A stretch of 64,000 nucleotides of DNA from JADJWR01 sp964509545 (GTDB lineage: Bacteria > Pseudomonadota > Gammaproteobacteria > Burkholderiales > Burkholderiaceae_F): positions 310,001-374,000 of the forward strand of contig CAZDXQ010000001.1 of NCBI GenBank assembly GCA_964509545.1, given 5' to 3'. Every line of letters starts with the position of its first letter. Within the stretch, counting starts at the first letter, position 1. Below, one piece after another: positions 43,473 through 51,965 of the stretch. The notes beneath the pieces are model-generated. The model was not told where the DNA came from. It did no database searches and saw nothing but the letters and a program-made list of their open reading frames with translations. The translations under genes were made by a program, and so were the position numbers.

Positions 43473-44708
43473 CTACGTTTCGGATACCTGCGGCATCTGC
43501 AGTTCGCGCGAGGCCGCCTCGATCGCCTCCAGCAGCGGGCGCCTGCGCGCCGGCCATCGCGTCCAGTGGCCGAGAATGCCGCGCCAGACGCGCAGTTTCT
43601 GCCCGGCGAGGCTCGCCGTGCCGGCAATGCGCGCGGCATAAAGCTCGACCAGTTCGCGATCGAACAGCATCAGCCCCATCCAGAACCGCCAGGCATCATC
43701 CGCCTGATACAGGCGCCCGGCCAGCCACCGGTCTAGCACGAGTTCGCGGCCGACCGCCGCCCGCCGCAGCATCCGGCCATACTCGGCAAAACTCAGGTCA
43801 CCGCTCGCCAGCGCCGAGGCGGCCGCGTCGCCTGCCAGCTGCGCCTGCTCCAGCGCCACCGCGATACCTTCGCCGGTCAGCGCATCGACGCCGGCCGCAT
43901 CACCGGCAGTCAGCAGACGCGGGGCGGATACCGGCGCACGCGGATCGAATCCCCACACCGGCCAGCCGCGCGCGCCGCGCGCCGGCAGTTCGATGCCATG
44001 ACGCGCCAAGGCGTCGCGCAGCACGCGCCGCAGTTCGGACCCGACCTGCGGCGTCGACGGGTAGTGCATCAGGCCGACGTTGGACTGGCCGTCGGGCAGC
44101 GGGAAGATCCACAGATAGCCGCGCACGCCGCAGACCATCGGCGTGAAGTCGTACAGCATGTCCGAGCCATAGCGGCAGGCGGTGGTTTCCTGCATGAACA
44201 GCCGATGCGGCCGCGGCCGCGCCTCGCCGCGCAGGTGCTTGCGCACGATCGAAGCCACGCCGTCGGCGCCGATCACGAGGCGCGCCGACAGTTCCTCGCC
44301 CGATTCGAGCTGCAATGACACAGCGTCGCGACCCACGGCCAGCGCCGTCACCGCCACCGGGCAGCGGACCTCGACGCCGCGCTGCCGCACCTGTTCGACG
44401 AGGCTGGCATCGAACTGCCTGCGCCGGATGACGTTGACCGGGCGCGCCAGCGTCACGCCGCGCTCGATGGCGCCGAAGCGGATCCGCGCGACGTGCGAAG
44501 GCACATGCGGCACCGTCAGGCGCAGATCGAGCGCGGCCAGCGCATCACCGACGCGGCCAGTCAGGCCGCCGCCGCAGGGCTTGTCGCGCGGGAACCGTTC
44601 GCGATCGAGCACCAGCACCCGGCGTATGCCGTGCTGGTGCAGGCGTGCGGCAGCGGCGGTGCCGGCCGGCCCGGCGCCGATGACGATCACGTCCCAGGGC
44701 CGGCTCAC
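43473..44708 (-). CDS. FAD-dependent oxidoreductase, geranylgeranyl reductase family
   Basis: A 411-aa flavoprotein with an N-terminal FAD-binding motif VIVIGAGPAGTAAAARL, the family motif FPRDKPCGGGLTGR (~40-53), LVIGADGVASIVRKHL (~150) and the third FAD contact LLTAGDAAGVDALTGEG (~270). The family reduces polyprenyl double bonds or acts in related hydride transfers. The start overlaps the stop of a small upstream frame on the same strand (44705-44863) by four bases. Its substrate is unknown. Confidence 0.89.
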   Translation of the reverse strand: MSRPWDVIVIGAGPAGTAAAARLHQHGIRRVLVLDRERFPRDKPCGGGLTGRVGDALAALDLRLTVPHVPSHVARIRFGAIERGVTLARPVNVIRRRQFDASLVEQVRQRGVEVRCPVAVTALAVGRDAVSLQLESGEELSARLVIGADGVASIVRKHLRGEARPRPHRLFMQETTACRYGSDMLYDFTPMVCGVRGYLWIFPLPDGQSNVGLMHYPSTPQVGSELRRVLRDALARHGIELPARGARGWPVWGFDPRAPVSAPRLLTAGDAAGVDALTGEGIAVALEQAQLAGDAAASALASGDLSFAEYGRMLRRAAVGRELVLDRWLAGRLYQADDAWRFWMGLMLFDRELVELYAARIAGTASLAGQKLRVWRGILGHWTRWPARRRPLLEAIEAASRELQMPQVSET

Positions 44709-44863
44709 GATGCCTGCGCAGGCAACGACATCCGGCGGTGCCGCGCTTGCATCGACAGGTACAGCGTCGCCATTGCCGCCAGCACGGCCTTCGTCACGGG
44801 CACGATGCGATCGTCGCGCCTGTCGCTCTGTTCCGGAGGGCTGGCTGCGTCCGCCATCGACAT
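44705..44863 (-). CDS. Small hypothetical protein upstream of the flavoprotein gene (52 aa)
   Basis: A 52-residue frame beginning MSMADAASPPEQSDRRDD and containing one short hydrophobic stretch (PVTKAVLAAMATLYLSM, ~residues 22-38). Its stop overlaps the start of the flavoprotein gene as ATGA, which suggests translational coupling. The ribosome binding site is weak (GAGAAG). I do not recognise a family; it could be a small membrane-associated partner or a chance frame. Confidence 0.4.
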   Translation of the reverse strand: MSMADAASPPEQSDRRDDRIVPVTKAVLAAMATLYLSMQARHRRMSLPAQAS

Positions 44864-45230
44864 GTTCTTCTCAGGGAGAGGGCAGCGCGCCGGTCGGCCG
44901 CACCGGGTGCGCTGCCGATGGCGCCGCACATTACGCCACCGCAAGCCGGCAAGTCCATCGCCGATGCCGGGGCGCGGCCATGGCCACGACAATGGGGTTC
45001 GTCGCCGGCACCGGCTGCGCAGCGACGGCGACGCGCCCGGCAACAAGCGCGAACACGGGAACTGCGCCTGCGCGGCCTCGGCGCCCGAAGCCGGTCGACG
45101 CCGCATAATCGACCGCACATGCGCGCCGACGGCCGGCATCGTGCACGGCGAGCGGAGAACCGATGAACACGCATGACCCGAGTCGCGGCCGGGCCGGCCC
45201 GGCAGACGCCTGCCATGCACGGAGGTGGCG

Positions 45231-46205
45231 ATGAGCAGCCGGCCCACGATCGTCGTCCTCGACGACTACGAACGGACGCTGCGCGCGCTGGCCGACTGGT
45301 CGGAGATCGACCGCCTGGCCGAAGTGCGCCTTTACCACGAACCGCTGCGCGGCGACGTGCTGCACGCGGCGTTGGCCCACGCCGACGCCATCGTATTGAT
45401 GCGCGACCGCACGCCGCTGCTCGCCGACCTGATCGGGCGGCTGCCGCAACTGAAGCTGGTCGTGTTCACCGGCTCGCGCAACGCGGCGCTGGATGTCGCG
45501 GCGCTGTCGGCGCGCGGCATTCCGGTGTGCCATACCGAATGGGGGCCGTCGAAGGACACCACCTGCGAGCTGACCTGGGCCCTGATCCTGGCCGCGGCGA
45601 AGCGTCTGGAGGCGCATTTCAGGCTGGTGCGCGAAGGCGACTGGCGCGATGCCGGACCCCTGGCCAGCATGCTGGCCGGCGAAACGCTGGGACTGATCGG
45701 GCTGGGCGAGATCGGCCGCCGCGTGGCGCGCGTCGGCAGAGCTTTCGGCATGAATGTCGTCGCCTGGAGCCCGCACATGACCGCCGAGCGCGCCGCGGCC
45801 CACGGCGCCACCGCGGTGCCCTTCGACGAACTGCTGGCCACTGCGAAGGTGGTCAGCCTACACCTCGTGCCTTCGGCTGCGACGCGCCACCTGCTTAACG
45901 CGGAAACGTTGGCCGCGATGCGGCGCGATGCGCTGCTGGTCAACACGTCGCGCTCGGCCCTCGTCGACATGAACGCGCTGGCGCATGCGCTGGCCGCCGG
46001 CCGGCCGGCATGGGCGGCGCTCGACGTCTTCGACGAGGAACCGCTGCCGGCCGAACACCCGCTGCGCCGGGCGCATAACGTGGTGCTGACGCCGCACCTC
46101 GGCTTCGTCGCCCAACCGGTGTTCGAGCGCTTCGCCGCCGGCGTGGTCGAGTGCCTGGGCGCATGGCTGCGCGGTGCGCCGCTGGTGCGCGTGCTGCCGG
46201 GCTGA
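45231..46205 (+). CDS. D-2-hydroxyacid dehydrogenase family protein
   Basis: A 324-aa NAD-dependent dehydrogenase. NAD-binding motif is LGLIGLGEIGRRVARVGRAF (~145-165), the catalytic Arg is in LLVNTSRSALVD (~232-243), the Glu is in DVFDEEPLP, and the His is in LTPHLGF. The ATG at 45231 has GGAGG at 45221-45225; a GTG at 45225 is part of that site and is not used. Substrate specificity is not readable; PGDH-like or glyoxylate/hydroxypyruvate-reductase-like reactions are both possible. Confidence 0.9.
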   Translation: MSSRPTIVVLDDYERTLRALADWSEIDRLAEVRLYHEPLRGDVLHAALAHADAIVLMRDRTPLLADLIGRLPQLKLVVFTGSRNAALDVAALSARGIPVCHTEWGPSKDTTCELTWALILAAAKRLEAHFRLVREGDWRDAGPLASMLAGETLGLIGLGEIGRRVARVGRAFGMNVVAWSPHMTAERAAAHGATAVPFDELLATAKVVSLHLVPSAATRHLLNAETLAAMRRDALLVNTSRSALVDMNALAHALAAGRPAWAALDVFDEEPLPAEHPLRRAHNVVLTPHLGFVAQPVFERFAAGVVECLGAWLRGAPLVRVLPG

Positions 46206-46216
46206 GGCAGCGGCGC

Positions 46217-46759
46217 GTGGCGCTGGGCGCGACCATCTACAAATGCGACCTTGCGCTGTCTGACGTCGATCGCGGCGTCTACGGCAGTTTCCCGCTGACG
46301 CTGGCGCGGCACCCTTCGGAAACGCAGGAGCGGCTGATGGTGCGGCTGCTGGCCTTCGTGCTCTTCGCCGATGCCACGCTCGCCTTCGGCAGGGGACTGT
46401 CGACCGGGGACGAACCCGACCTGTTACGACGCGACGCCAATGGCGCCATCGAACTGTGGATCGAGGTCGGCCTGCCCGATGCAGCCGGACTGCGCAAAGC
46501 CTGCGGCCGCGCACGCCGTGTCGTCGTGCTCGCGTACGGCGGCCGGCGGGCTCAGCAATGGCGGAAGGACCACGCCGAGGCGCTGGCGCGCCTGCCGAAC
46601 CTGCGCGTGCTCGCGCTTGCCGATGAGGCCACGGCCAAGCTGCAGCAGCTGGCCGCGCGCTCGATGCGGCTTACGGCGACCGTTCACGAAGGCCATGTCT
46701 GGCTCGCCACAGCGCAGGTCGCGGTCGAAGTGCAGCCCGAGCAGTGGCTGCCGCCATGA
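46217..46759 (+). CDS. YaeQ family protein
   Basis: A 180-aa protein matching YaeQ: start VALGATIYKCDLALSDVDRG, then LARHPSETQERLMVRLLAFV and the C-terminal IELWIEVGLPDA and LRVLAL stretches. YaeQ has a PD-(D/E)XK-nuclease-like fold and no firmly known role. The start is the GTG at 46217, which gives the standard YaeQ N-terminus, 11 bases after the previous stop. It is probably co-transcribed with the dehydrogenase gene. Confidence 0.9.
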   Translation: MALGATIYKCDLALSDVDRGVYGSFPLTLARHPSETQERLMVRLLAFVLFADATLAFGRGLSTGDEPDLLRRDANGAIELWIEVGLPDAAGLRKACGRARRVVVLAYGGRRAQQWRKDHAEALARLPNLRVLALADEATAKLQQLAARSMRLTATVHEGHVWLATAQVAVEVQPEQWLPP

Positions 46760-46778
46760 CGCGCCGGCCGCGGGGCGA

Positions 46779-46801
46779 CGACGGCGCGCGTGCCGCCGTC
46801 G
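46779..46801. terminator. Weak hairpin between convergent genes
   Basis: An 8-bp inverted repeat (46779-46786 with 46794-46801) with a 7-base loop is placed between the ends of yaeQ and the convergent 555-aa gene. There is no T-run, and high GC makes such repeats likely by chance. Confidence 0.3.
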
Positions 46802-46811
46802 CGCCGCGCGG

Positions 46812-48479
46812 CTACTGCGCCAGCAGCGCGTCGCAGAATCGCCGATGTGCGGCCAGTTGCCGCGCGTAGTCGAGCTCGCTCTGCGCTGCCTTCGCCCGGA
46901 TCAGCGCCAGCGCCGCCCGGCGCTGCGCCAGTGGCCAGCGTGCCGCATCGGCCAGCAGCAGCAGCGGCGCGAAGATGGCGAAAGCACGCCGTTCGTCGCC
47001 GTTCAGTTGGCGCGGCGAGCGCAGCCCGAGCATCGTCGCCGCCTCGCGCTGCACGCTGTCGTGCGCACGGCGGCGATCCGGGTCGCGTTCGGCGAGCAGG
47101 CGCGCAACGCGCAACCCGATCGCCGCCAACGGCGGCAGCGGCGTGCGGCGTCCGCGTTCAAGATCGAAGAACAGCGGATGTGCCGCGAGCTGGCGCAGCG
47201 TTGCCGCAGACGACCGATGCGCCGGCTGGCGCCGAAGGCGCGCCTGTTCGGCACCGGCCAGCCGCTGCGCCGCCGCCACGCGCGGCCGAAAGCCGAGCTT
47301 GAAATAGAACCACCAGGCGCCGGACGAAATGCCCTCGTCGTTGCCCTGCCCGAGCTGATATGGCTCGATGCTGAACGCGTCGACGCCGAAGACGTGGCGC
47401 AGCGCGGCCAGCAGGCGGGCGAAGACGAAGGCTGTGTCGCCGCCGCGGAAGGTCTCGAAGGTGTTGAACGACAGCGCCGCGCTGCGGCCGACGATGTCGG
47501 CCTGCAGGTAGCCGATCGGCACGCCGCTGGCGAGCATCAGGCCGCCGTAAATCGCGGCGATCGGCGCACGGCGCTCGCGCACGACGCCGCTCAGGCCGAA
47601 GGCGAGCCCGCCGCCGTCGTCGACCAGCCATGCGTCGGCGGCATTGCCGTAGGCAAAGGCGTCGAGGTCGCGGCAGCGGACCACCATCGCGCCGCGCGCC
47701 AGATCGATCAGCCCTTCGCCATCGGCCGGCGGCAGCCGTCGCAGCGACAACGGCGGGCGGCGCATCTCGGCGCGCAGCTCGGGGCGTCCGCGTCGCGCCG
47801 GCGCGCTGCGGAAGGCGACCGGCGCGGCGCCGAACTTCTCGCGCGAGCGCGATGGCGTATCGCGCCCGGGCAGGAGCTCGCAGCTCGGATTGATGGCGTC
47901 GTAGAAGGCCTCGCGGGTGAAATCGTCGCCGGCCAGCGCCGCGACGCGGCCGACGAGGAACACCGCGTCGCGCTCGCCGCGCCGGCGCAGCCGATCGACC
48001 GCGGCATAGCCGTCCAGCTTCAGTTCGCGCAGCGCCGCGGCCTCCAGCGGCGAGACCAGCAGCGGCATGGCGCGCGCCAGCGCCCGCCTGGCCTCGGCAT
48101 CGTTGCGGTCGAAACGCAGTTGTCTCGGCCAGCACGCCGCAAGCCAGCGCGCGGTCGGCCAGAAATACGGGAACCAACTTGTCGTGCCGGCGATGCCGCT
48201 GTGTGCCAGTGCTTCCCGATGAGCACGCAGATCGGCGCGGCGATCGAAGCGCGCCAGCATCGATTCGACCGCGGCCAGCACGCGGGCATCATCGGGATAC
48301 GCGCGCAGGAAACACAACAGCTCGTGCAGCCGCCGCACCTGCGCGGCCGTGCGCAGTCGCGCGCCGGCGAGCTGCGCCAGGCAGACCCGCTTATGCGCCG
48401 CGGCCGCGTCGCCGTAGCTGTCGCGGCCGCGCGCCAGCGCGCGCAGCGCCGCCTCGGGTGTCAGGCCGCGCCGCGGCAC
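46812..48479 (-). CDS. Hypothetical protein (555 aa), not recognised
   Basis: A long protein without a signal peptide or membrane segments. A landmark region SAALSFNTFETFRGGDTAFV, then SIEPYQLGQGNDEGISSGAW and WFYFKLGFRPRV (residues ~345-420) looks like a conserved family core; a GNAT-like fold is possible from the pattern of strands and the Gly-rich loop, but this is a guess. I do not know the function. The GTG at 48479 is the most likely start, because upstream in-frame sequence overlaps dodecin. Codon use is like that of its neighbours. Confidence 0.7.
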   Translation of the reverse strand: MPRRGLTPEAALRALARGRDSYGDAAAAHKRVCLAQLAGARLRTAAQVRRLHELLCFLRAYPDDARVLAAVESMLARFDRRADLRAHREALAHSGIAGTTSWFPYFWPTARWLAACWPRQLRFDRNDAEARRALARAMPLLVSPLEAAALRELKLDGYAAVDRLRRRGERDAVFLVGRVAALAGDDFTREAFYDAINPSCELLPGRDTPSRSREKFGAAPVAFRSAPARRGRPELRAEMRRPPLSLRRLPPADGEGLIDLARGAMVVRCRDLDAFAYGNAADAWLVDDGGGLAFGLSGVVRERRAPIAAIYGGLMLASGVPIGYLQADIVGRSAALSFNTFETFRGGDTAFVFARLLAALRHVFGVDAFSIEPYQLGQGNDEGISSGAWWFYFKLGFRPRVAAAQRLAGAEQARLRRQPAHRSSAATLRQLAAHPLFFDLERGRRTPLPPLAAIGLRVARLLAERDPDRRRAHDSVQREAATMLGLRSPRQLNGDERRAFAIFAPLLLLADAARWPLAQRRAALALIRAKAAQSELDYARQLAAHRRFCDALLAQ

Positions 48480-48516
48480 GCCGGGGCGTCGCCTGCGGCC
48501 GGCGTGGCGCAGGCGC

Positions 48517-48726
48517 TCAATCGTCGAGTGTGAAGCCGACCTTGATCGTGACCTGCCAGTTGGCCACGGTTCCGCCTTCGATGCCGCCGCGGATCTCGGC
48601 AACCTCGAACCAGCGCAGGTTGTGCACGGTCTTGCCCGCCTTGGCGATCGCGCTGCGGATGGCGTCGTCGACGCCGGTGGCCGAGGTCCCGGTCAGCTCG
48701 AGCTTCTTGTAGACATGGTTGCTCAC
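48517..48726 (-). CDS. Dodecin family protein
   Basis: A 69-aa flavin- or CoA-binding dodecameric storage protein. It begins with GTG at 48726 (NHVYKKLELTGTSATG), contains DDAIRSAIAKAGKTVHNLRW and ends WQVTIKVGFTLDD, all typical of dodecin. A GAAGGAG ribosome binding site sits at the right distance. It stores riboflavin-type cofactors in other bacteria. Confidence 0.92.
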   Translation of the reverse strand: MSNHVYKKLELTGTSATGVDDAIRSAIAKAGKTVHNLRWFEVAEIRGGIEGGTVANWQVTIKVGFTLDD

Positions 48727-48980
48727 GATCGTTCTCCTTCGATGGCGGTTCATCCCGGCCAGCGGGCGGCGATGCGCGCGGACGACGCGCCATTTTGCCT
48801 TCGTCGCGGTCGTCCGTGCGCCGAACGGTACGCCGGCACGGATCTCGACCACTTATGGGCGGCGGACATGAGCTGCGCTGCTTTTGTTCTATGCCCAGGG
48901 CATCGCAGCGCTTAGATTGGCAGGCATCCGTTGCGCCGAAGGCGCGCCCGACAAAGTCGAACAATCCGTGGGAGCCAGAC

Positions 48981-49300
48981 ATGGCCGCATGGTTCGACGA
49001 CAACTCCTTGTCGATCGGCCGCACGCCGCTGGTGCGGCTGAACCGCATCACCGACGGCGCCCGCGCCACGGTGCTGGCCAAGATCGAGGGCCGCAATCCC
49101 GCCTACTCGGTCAAGTGCCGCATCGGTGCCTCGATGATCTGGAACGACACCGAAGGCAGGATCGACATCCTGATGTCGGGCGTCGGCGCCGGCGGCGCGA
49201 TCACCGGCTTGTCGCGGTTCATCAAGCCGCGCAAGGCGATCATCTCGGTCGCGGTCGAGCCTGCGGCCAGTCCGTGCTGACGCAGCGGCGCCGCGGCCGC
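48981..49300 (+). pseudogene. cysK: cysK (cysteine synthase A) remnant with a large internal deletion
   Basis: The first ~57 residues match CysK well, including the PLP-lysine region NPAYSVKCRIGASMIW (Lys intact). The reading then jumps, in frame, from about residue 57 to a stretch normally beyond residue 170: NDTEGRIDILMSGVGAGGAI and SRFIKPRKAIISVAVEPAAS. About 115-125 residues of the substrate- and PLP-binding domain are lost, with the join at an IW-like doublet shared by both sides. A single-base loss follows at SPVLTQ, so the frame ends prematurely at 49280. The ATG at 48981 has a GGGAG site. The product cannot be a working synthase. Confidence 0.85.
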
Positions 49301-49598
49301 AGCAGCCGTCGGCTGGGCCAGGCGGCCCGAGCGTATCGGGACACACGCGATCCTTTTCGCGCCTGAGGCGAGCTGCAATCACTCACACAGCCTGCAGGCA
49401 GCCACATGCCCGCGGCATCGTGGCGCTCTGACGCTCAGCCGCAGCGCACGAGGACCCGCCTGCCGATTGCCGCGATCCGATCATCGACTTCGGCCTTATC
49501 GCAGGGCCGTTCGAGCGCGGCGCGAAGGCGGATTCGATTCTGTGGCCTGCTCCTGCCTGCCTCGCGCCGGCGGTCCGGACAGCACCGCGACCAGCGCT
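49281..49598 (+). other. Stretch of 318 bases after the cysK remnant without a gene
   Basis: The first ~20 bases belong to the decayed cysK C-terminus in a shifted frame (VLTQRRRG). The rest has no recognisable gene, repeat or RNA. Confidence 0.45.
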
Positions 49599-50093
49599 TC
49601 AGTCCTGCTCCCAGGGCAGGCCGTGAAAGCGCCAGCCATTGATCCGCCCGCGCTGCCGCTGGTGATCGATCTGCCCTTCGAAACCTTCGAGCACGTTGTA
49701 CACGCGCGCGTAGCCGGCGTCGAAGGCCGCATCGGCCGCAGCGTGCGAACGAACGCCGCTGCGGCACATCAGCAACAGCACCCGATCGGGGCGGGCCGCG
49801 CCAGCCAGAGCGCGCAGGAACGCTTCGCGCGGCGCATCGTCGCGGCCATGCCATTCGACGTTGGCCGTGCCCGGCACGCGGCCGACGAACTTGTACTCAG
49901 CCGCCGTACGCACGTCGATCAACTGCGCCGCGCCACGCTGCATCAGCAGCCAGGCCTCCGGCGGAGTCACCGCACCGGCGTAGCGCAGGTCGAGCTGGGC
50001 GCGCCGCGCGGCCGCGCGCTCGAAGATCTCGTCCGGCGCGGTCTGCTGCGTCGGTGATGTACCGTGCTGCGGCAATGCAACGTCGTTCATCAA
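49599..50093 (-). CDS. Rhodanese-like protein with N-terminal extension
   Basis: A 164-aa rhodanese-domain protein. An ~35-residue N-terminal extension precedes AVTPPEAWLLMQRGAAQLID, with a catalytic Cys in LLMCRSGVRS (~residue 110). The C-terminus YNVLEGFEGQIDHQRQRGRI followed by NGWRFHGLPWEQD closely parallels the rhodanese at 10927. The shared tail suggests paralogs of a subfamily with a common C-terminal element. A cytoplasmic sulfur-transfer role is likely. Confidence 0.88.
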   Translation of the reverse strand: MMNDVALPQHGTSPTQQTAPDEIFERAAARRAQLDLRYAGAVTPPEAWLLMQRGAAQLIDVRTAAEYKFVGRVPGTANVEWHGRDDAPREAFLRALAGAARPDRVLLLMCRSGVRSHAAADAAFDAGYARVYNVLEGFEGQIDHQRQRGRINGWRFHGLPWEQD

Positions 50094-50275
50094 TGGCTAA
50101 CCGGCAAAGGCACGGACGATTTCCGCCGTGCGTCTGCCGGGCGCCGCGGCGGCTGCGCAAAGCCCCTGGACATGAGCGCGATCAGCGCAAGCGCGGGTCA
50201 TTACGTGGCGATCTCGCAGCTTAACCAATCGGTCGTTCCTCGGCTGCGGTATCGCCGCACGCGATGCGCTGCGCT

Positions 50276-51304
50276 TCAGTCCGCGGCGACCGGCTGTTCG
50301 CGCGGGGTTACGGTCAGGTGCAGCAACCGGTTGCCGCGCACGACGCGCAGCACCGACAGCCTGCCGATGCGCGAGGCGTCAAGGCTTCGCTGCAGCAGGT
50401 CGATGCCGGTGATGGCGTGGCCGTCAAAACCGACGATCAGGTCGCCGCTTTCGACGCCGCCGATCCTGGCGGGGCTGTCCGGCTGCACGTCGAGCACGCG
50501 CACGGCGGCCGCCTGCGACAGTTCGAAGGCCCGCTGCAATCGCCGCGGCAGCGGCGTGGTCGCGCCGGCGACGCCGATGAAGGCGCGACGCACGCGACCA
50601 TTGGCCAGCAAATGGCCGACCACCCAGCGCGCGGTGTCGATGCCGGTGGCAAAACACAGCCCCTGCGCGCCGGGAATGATGGCGGTGTTCACGCCGATCA
50701 CTTCGCCGGCGGAATCGACCAGCGGGCCGCCGGAGCTGCCCGGATTCAGCGCCGCATCGGTCTGAATCACGTCGTCCATCAACCGGCCACTGGCCGCGCG
50801 CAACGTGCGGCCGAGCGCGGAGACGACGCCGGCGGTGACGGTGTTCTGGAAGCCGAGCGGGTTGCCGATCGCCACCGCGATCTGCCCGACCCGCAGCCGG
50901 CCGGAGTGGCCGAGCGTGGCTGCGGGCAGATCGCCTGCGCCGACGCGGATCACCGCCAGGTCGGTGTCGGGGTCATCGCCGATGAGCGCGGCCTCGAGTG
51001 TGCGGCCGTCGGCAAACGAGACGGTGAGCGCCGTGGCCCCGTGCACCACATGGCTGTTGGTCAGCAGGTAGCCATCCGGCGTGAAGGCGAAGCAGGAGCC
51101 GGTACCGCCCTCGCGCGTGCGGCCGAGGTGGTCGCGGCCGCGCTTGCGCACGGCGACGAAGCCGACCGCGGGTCCGACCCGCTCGACCACGCGCGTGATG
51201 GTCTGCGAATATGCATCGAGCAATTCGCCGTCCGGCGCGGTGTCAGGCAGGCCGGACTCATGCGCCGCGTCATCGGCGCCGGCAACAAGCAGCGGCACAT
51301 CCAT
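50276..51304 (-). CDS. S1C family serine protease (HtrA/DegP-like) with PDZ domain
   Basis: A 342-aa trypsin-like protease with His85 (LTNSHVV), Asp115 (DTDLAVI) and Ser191 (NPGSSGGPLV), followed by one PDZ domain (~255-335: VRVLDVQPDSPARIGGVESG). The oxyanion stretch carries Gly-Ser-Ser-Gly-Gly instead of the common Gly-Asn-Ser-Gly-Gly. No signal peptide or transmembrane helix is seen at the N-terminus (MDVPLLVAGADDAAHESGL), so it may be cytoplasmic. Related DegP or DegS proteins act in the periplasm. Confidence 0.88.
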   Translation of the reverse strand: MDVPLLVAGADDAAHESGLPDTAPDGELLDAYSQTITRVVERVGPAVGFVAVRKRGRDHLGRTREGGTGSCFAFTPDGYLLTNSHVVHGATALTVSFADGRTLEAALIGDDPDTDLAVIRVGAGDLPAATLGHSGRLRVGQIAVAIGNPLGFQNTVTAGVVSALGRTLRAASGRLMDDVIQTDAALNPGSSGGPLVDSAGEVIGVNTAIIPGAQGLCFATGIDTARWVVGHLLANGRVRRAFIGVAGATTPLPRRLQRAFELSQAAAVRVLDVQPDSPARIGGVESGDLIVGFDGHAITGIDLLQRSLDASRIGRLSVLRVVRGNRLLHLTVTPREQPVAAD

Positions 51305-51538
51305 TGGCCTGAAATGGGGTGGCCGCCGGTTCAGATCAAGCGCCGCCGTTCATCGCAGGCAGCGGCGATGCGGGATGGCGGCCTGCGCCATGCACCGCGG
51401 AGCGCTACGCGCCGGCAGCGACGCCTTCGCCGGCGAGCCCTGTCTGCCGCTCGCGAAAAATCCTCCCTGCACCGCCTTGGCAGAGCCAGGACCAGGCCGG
51501 GCTGCCGCTTCCGACCCGCCCGCGCGGTGCGCGGCAGT

Positions 51539-51964
51539 TCAGCCGCGCACGACCATCACCGAGCAGGCCGCGTGGCGCACCACGTGCGCCGCGTTGGCGC
51601 CAAGCACATAGTCGCGGATCGCCGGCTTGTGCGAGGCCATCACGATCAGGTCGGCGCCGACCTTCTCGGCCGCCGCGATGATCTCGCGATGGATGCTGCC
51701 CTGGCCGACGACCGAATCGACGGCGACCTCGGGCGGCACGTTCTTGCGCACCCATTCCGTCAGATCGGCGCGCGCCTGCTCGCGTAGCCGGTCGTTGGCA
51801 TCGGCGGGGAAGAACGACGCCACCTGGACGTTGACCTCGGCCGCCACGGTGACCACGTGCAGCTTCGCCGACGAGGCCTTGCAGATCAGCAGCGCCTCGG
51901 GCAGCGAACGCGCCCAGCTGCCGGACTCGGCCAGATCGATGGCCAGCAGTACGTTCCTGAACAT
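51539..51964 (-). CDS. Universal stress protein (UspA family)
   Basis: A 141-aa UspA-fold protein starting FRNVLLAIDLAESGSWARSL and ending VVRHAACSVMVVRG. The usual ATP-binding GxxG...GS pattern near the C-terminus is only partly kept (VLGANAAHVV). It is the last gene of a three-gene unit: its start lies one base from the stop of the TRAP permease. In Halomonas the UspA-type TeaD regulates a TRAP transporter, so a similar control of this transporter is plausible but unproven. Confidence 0.87.
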   Translation of the reverse strand: MFRNVLLAIDLAESGSWARSLPEALLICKASSAKLHVVTVAAEVNVQVASFFPADANDRLREQARADLTEWVRKNVPPEVAVDSVVGQGSIHREIIAAAEKVGADLIVMASHKPAIRDYVLGANAAHVVRHAACSVMVVRG

Positions 51965-51965
51965 G

